Assembly (NCBI GenBank): GCA_000697455.1
Contig: JNET01029301.1
Span: forward strand, 1-64,000
DNA: 64,000 bases
Reading direction: 5' to 3'
Origin: Basidiobolus heterosporus B8920
Lineage: Eukaryota; Basidiobolomycota; Basidiobolomycetes; Basidiobolales; Basidiobolaceae
Both the position numbers and the translations under genes were made by a program. The notes under the pieces were generated by a model, which worked only from the letters and a program-made list of their open reading frames with translations, was not told where the DNA came from and did not search any database. Positions 60,572 through 64,000 of the stretch are shown one piece after another (position 1 is the stretch's first letter; each line of letters starts with the position of its first letter).

Positions 60572-61156
60572 TTAAAGCAAATTCCGAACTATGATCGGCA
60601 GGATCAGTCCAAAACTCACAATAGAGAGGCATGGTAGAGCCAGCGTGGCAGTGGACTTTCCGGCAGGTTTGGTGTTCGCGTCTGTGGTGTTTCCGTTATT
60701 GACTCCACTCTTGGCATTCAAAACGGGTGAACCACCGCTAAGGGAATTATCTGAACTGCTGGCTGGCCCTTTAGGTCCGATATATGGAGTACCGGCAGCA
60801 ACATTAGGATTCAGTATAATGAAATATGGGCTATATTTCATATTCGTTCCTGACCCTATTCTGAGAACATACTGGTTTCCTTCAGGGATTTGTGTGGGAA
60901 TGCTCCATTTGTATGTACCAGGTGCGCTGTTGATATTTACGTCAATGGTAAGAACTACCGTAAGATTGTTAGATGGGCCGGACAGCAATTGCAAATCCAC
61001 CTGTGATGGCGTCACGTTAGCTCCACTCTCTTCTTTCCATTTGATATCCTCAGGGCTTCCAGCCTTCCATACGGCACTCACTGGGCTGGTAATGGAAAAA
61101 TCACCCAAGACAACTGACACAAACAACGAGACAAGTAGGCAAAGTGTACGAATCAT
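60572..61156 (-). CDS. KRE9/KNH1-type GPI-anchored wall protein
   Basis: An intronless 194-residue protein. A signal peptide (LCLLVSLFVSVVLG) is followed by a Kre9/Knh1 N-terminal domain: FSITSPVSAVWKAGSPEDIK, then TYKWSIPTQIPEGNQYVLRI and MKYSPYFIIL. A Ser/Thr/Gly/Asn-rich spacer with an N-glycosylation sequon (NGNTTDAN) comes next. The hydrophobic C-terminus (LALPCLSIVSFGLILPIIV) is a GPI-attachment signal. It is probably a surface or wall glycoprotein linked to beta-glucan. Kre9 itself is longer; this matches the short GPI-anchored Ser/Thr-rich branch. Confidence 0.9.
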   Translation of the reverse strand: MIRTLCLLVSLFVSVVLGDFSITSPVSAVWKAGSPEDIKWKEESGANVTPSQVDLQLLSGPSNNLTVVLTIDVNINSAPGTYKWSIPTQIPEGNQYVLRIGSGTNMKYSPYFIILNPNVAAGTPYIGPKGPASSSDNSLSGGSPVLNAKSGVNNGNTTDANTKPAGKSTATLALPCLSIVSFGLILPIIVRNLL

Positions 61157-61470
61157 AGTGTGACAATAGAGGAATGAAGAATGTGAATGCTTGTGTTTGC
61201 TGATAAAGCGGTCATATTTAAACCTTTACAATAATCACACCCCCCAAATCCCATATACTCCCACCTCCCCCCACCTGTTCATTTGTACTTCAAGAGCAGA
61301 AGTCAGCCATTTCACATTTGGCAAGCGTGCTCTGATGCATAAAATCTGAGAATGGTCTAATCTAATGCAAGGATAATATCTGAGTTTATTCAATCGAGCT
61401 ATGTATAACATATATGGAGAAAAACGGTGGTTTCACAGGGATATATATATATGATGGAGGGTAAACTTGT
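61157..61470. other. Intergenic region KNH-like/B12D-like
   Basis: Contains C-rich and AT-repeat stretches. No gene was seen. Confidence 0.4.
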
Positions 61471-61815
61471 TTAGTGTTCAGGCTTCATATTAGATGGTAG
61501 CTTATCATGCGTATCTTTGTCAATCTTCGCGGAAACATGGGTAGTGTTGACTGCATTAGGAGCATGTACTTCTTCACCACCCTTCTTATACTTGTACTTG
61601 AAGTCGCCGCCATTTGGATCGTCTTGGTTCCATGGGTGAGCATTTTCAGTGGCTAAACGGACGTTTTGATCGGGAACGGCATTATGACCTTTACGGCCCA
61701 ACATGTATCCAACACCTCCAAACACACCAGACATGACCGCAAGCAAAGGGATGTTGCTAGGGTCGATAGAAAGTATTTTTAAGAAAGAGCGACTTCTGGG
61801 AGCGGTACTGGCCAT
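61471..61815 (-). CDS. NDUFA4/B12D-like small mitochondrial membrane protein
   Basis: An intronless 114-residue protein. An Arg/Ser-rich start (MASTAPRSRSFLKILS) could be a presequence. One membrane segment reads IPLLAVMSGVFGGVGYMLG. A following HPWNQDDPNGGDFKYKYKK aligns with the PW...N......YKFY part of the NDUFA4/B12D (MLRQ) family, now known as a cytochrome c oxidase-associated subunit. It extends beyond human NDUFA4 with a charged tail. A TATA box precedes it by 65 bases. Confidence 0.75.
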   Translation of the reverse strand: MASTAPRSRSFLKILSIDPSNIPLLAVMSGVFGGVGYMLGRKGHNAVPDQNVRLATENAHPWNQDDPNGGDFKYKYKKGGEEVHAPNAVNTTHVSAKIDKDTHDKLPSNMKPEH

Positions 61816-62292
61816 AGTATTGGTGGATGAATTCGAAGAAAAGTAAGCTTATTGTCCGGACTACAACTGACGAACATCATATTTATACTACGACTAGGAT
61901 GATTTAGGATGATGTCAGTATTATGCTCTAGCCTGATCACGCTCTATGAACTTTCTATACTCTGACATATCCGAGCCGTCCATATTAATCACGTCATCCA
62001 TTTATTTGTTGTAACTGAACTCCACTTGAACTCCACCTCAATGAAATACTTCACACCACGTCACTTTTTGAGAACGCCTTATTTTTCTCCATATATATAC
62101 TACACACGCTCGATATTCCGCTCAGTGTTTATTAATGAAGGTATTTAGTTAAATAACGAATCACATTCTATGAGACTTTCGTAAAAAGAAAGAAGCGAAA
62201 GCAACGAAAAATCACCCGAATTGAAAAGGTGAGAAATAAAATATTACATGATGATGTTCTAGTGTGCCTGACAGGAGACTATGGGGTTAGGT
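61816..62292. other. Intergenic region B12D-like/NDE
   Basis: Holds TATA box 61880-61887 and the 3' flank of the NADH dehydrogenase gene. No other gene was seen. Confidence 0.4.
61880..61887 (-). promoter_or_regulatory. TATA box of the B12D-like gene
   Basis: TATAAATA on the minus strand, 65 bases before the ATG at 61815. Confidence 0.55.
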
Positions 62293-64000
62293 TTACTCAC
62301 GACCAATATCTCTACCAAAGATCTTTTGTTTGCACCAATCAGCAGCCACCAAAGCCTTTTGACGAGCTGAGAACAATTTGGAAAGATACGCGCTTCTCCA
62401 AACCAGGAACGTAGCCAACCCACCAGAAGAAATATTGCCGTTCATGATAGGGAAATCGGCAACAGCTTTCTCAGCACCGATATAAGCTAAGGATCCATTG
62501 TGTGTATATTTGAAGGTCTTCAATTCTTCCTTGATCTCTGTAATGTCCTTTTGAGTGGCCTCCTGTTTGTCGGCAATCTCATTCAACAACTTGCCAAGAT
62601 AGGTACCTTGTTGATTGGCAACCTGCGCAAGAGGTGGGTACTTGGTGAAGGTACAATCACCAAGAGCAAAGATGTCCTTGGCACCTAGCAGCATCAGATG
62701 ATCGTCGACCAAGAGACCGCGTCTGCCAGTTTGTACTTCAGGTAATTTCTCCATCAATCCCTTAACAATAGGGCGAGCGGTGTTACCAGTGGCCCAAACC
62801 AAAAGTCCGTAAGGAATGGTTTCGCGTGTTTTGTCAGACTTTTCAACAACGAGGCTCTTCTCGTTGACTTCCTTGACAGCGGTCTTAGTAAGCACCTTGA
62901 TTTCATTTTCAGAGAAGGTGGATTCAGTGTATTCAATCAACTGCTTAGAGAAAGAAGGCAAGACGTTGGGCATAGCTTCGATCAAAGTGATCTTGATTCT
63001 TCCAGCAATATCAGGGTACCAAACAGCAAGATCGTCGGTCAAGAAATCGTGTAACTCGGCTGCATACTCGACACCAGTAGGTCCACCGCCCACAACAACC
63101 ATATGCAACAACCGGTTCTTCTCATCCTCAGGCTGATCACCAAATGCGGCGGTCTCGATACCTATACAATCATAAATCATGTTAATGCCAACTCTTGTTG
63201 AGCAACGCGATGTTATAAACAATACGAACAATCCATCAATCTAGTTCTGATCTTCTTGGCATCCCAGATTTCCTTCAAGAAGCATCCATATTCACGAACA
63301 CCTGGAATACCGAATGTTTGATTTTCGGCACCGACACCAACCACAAGGTAATCGTACTTCAAGGTAGTGTTGCTGACAGCACCCTTGATCTCCGAGTTAT
63401 CTATATGAATCACGTCAGTAGGTAGACCAGCAATGTGGCGACTCACGTGACTACATACCGCTCACAGTGATGGTTTTGTTGACTGGATCAATGTCTGTAC
63501 AGTCTCCTTCGAAAAGATGAACTTCTCTCTTCTTGTGACGGGTAATATATCTAATTGGCTCCATAATAGAACGGTTTTCAATGGTGCCGACAGTACAACT
63601 GGGCAACAATGGGGTAAAAAGGAAATAGTTTCTTGGTGAAACAACGACCTAGAATGAGGGGTAAGCAAAAAATAGAGTGGCTAGAGGTCTCCAAAAAAAT
63701 GAATACGAACCACGTTGAACTTATCGGTATCGAGCTCTCTCAAAATAGAGGTAGAGCCCCAGCCAGTACCCAAAATAACTAAGGTCTTTTTTGAAGGATC
63801 GAACTCGGCCTGAGCAGGTGGGTGACGTTGTGAATAGGCAACTATTTTAAAAAACTGATTAGACAGTACCACGATAAGTCCATTCTGAGCATGTACTCAC
63901 TGTAACCGACGACACCAGCTGCACCAACTGACAAACCGAGAGCACCGCGAGCCACATACCTCCAAGTTGATTTCTTTGCAGGTTGGGCGGCTGCAGAGAC
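62293..64000 (-). CDS. Type II (alternative) NADH:ubiquinone oxidoreductase, 5' end outside the window
   Basis: The window holds everything but the first part of the presequence. First FAD motif: [19 protein letters not shown]. Then [40 protein letters not shown], second nucleotide motif [31 protein letters not shown] and [19 protein letters not shown]. These enzymes oxidise NADH and reduce ubiquinone without pumping protons. A presequence-like Ala/Arg/Lys stretch is followed by one hydrophobic segment ([17 protein letters not shown]), which suggests Nde-like inner-membrane attachment. No EF-hand insertion was seen. Internal or external type cannot be decided. Confidence 0.94.

Overview
The window is a piece of the nuclear genome of an AT-rich, intron-dense fungus. 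Genes are close together on both strands. Most are split by short introns of about 50-90 bases with GT...AG ends and a CTAAC/TAAY-like branch point. Intergenic gaps are mostly 0.15-1 kb. Several genes are typically fungal (KRE9/KNH1-like GPI wall protein, AP-3, Pab2, Gis2, Rix1, Taf14). Several others look like ancestral opisthokont versions that I associate with animals or early-diverging fungi: a histidyl-tRNA synthetase with a WHEP domain, a full-length PDHX-type pyruvate dehydrogenase subunit, and an ABCD4-type cobalamin transporter. I therefore suspect an early-diverging (non-Dikarya) fungus such as Zoopagomycota or Mucoromycota. That is an inference. Translation is standard.

Layout. 0-1.5 kb: repeat-like, gene-poor DNA. 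1.5-5.2 kb: tRNA-Leu(CAG), a bacterial-looking metallo-hydrolase, NAC-alpha and ubiquitin-eS31. 5.8-15.2 kb: a small charged protein, a J-domain protein, NMN adenylyltransferase, COQ2, NOL12/RRP17, a secreted helical protein and a D-2-hydroxyacid dehydrogenase. 16.1-29.2 kb: RIX1, VPS9, SPP2, the FDXR/ARH1 reductase and HOOK. 30.1-41.3 kb: PDHX, uL14, ABCD4, UreF, PAB2, AP-3 sigma and a 7-zinc-knuckle GIS2/CNBP protein. 41.3-46.6 kb: a TALE homeobox gene isolated between two 2.3-kb non-coding flanks. 46.6-64 kb: uL29m, ISY1, HisRS, FZO1, TAF14, uL22, a CDK5/PHO85 kinase, a KNH-like GPI protein, an NDUFA4/B12D-like protein and a type II NADH dehydrogenase cut by the right edge.

Mitochondrial function recurs (COQ2, FDXR, PDHX, FZO1, uL29m, NDUFA4-like, NDE/NDI), as do ribosome biogenesis and translation (uL14, uL22, eS31, NAC, RIX1, NOL12, HisRS) and splicing/RNA (SPP2, ISY1, PAB2, GIS2). 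HOOK, VPS9 and AP-3 belong to endosome traffic. No operon-like grouping is implied.

The most interesting observations are: the ABCD4-like transporter, which implies vitamin B12 use; the PDHX subunit whose acetyltransferase motif is degenerate; a cluster of TGACAG/CTGTCA sites, including a perfect TGIF-type palindrome, around the lone TALE homeobox gene; telomere-box motifs in divergent promoters; and several unrelated minisatellites with 10-11 bp units. Exon borders were worked out by hand from splice signals and protein homology. Where a full exon set is given, the lengths sum to a multiple of three.
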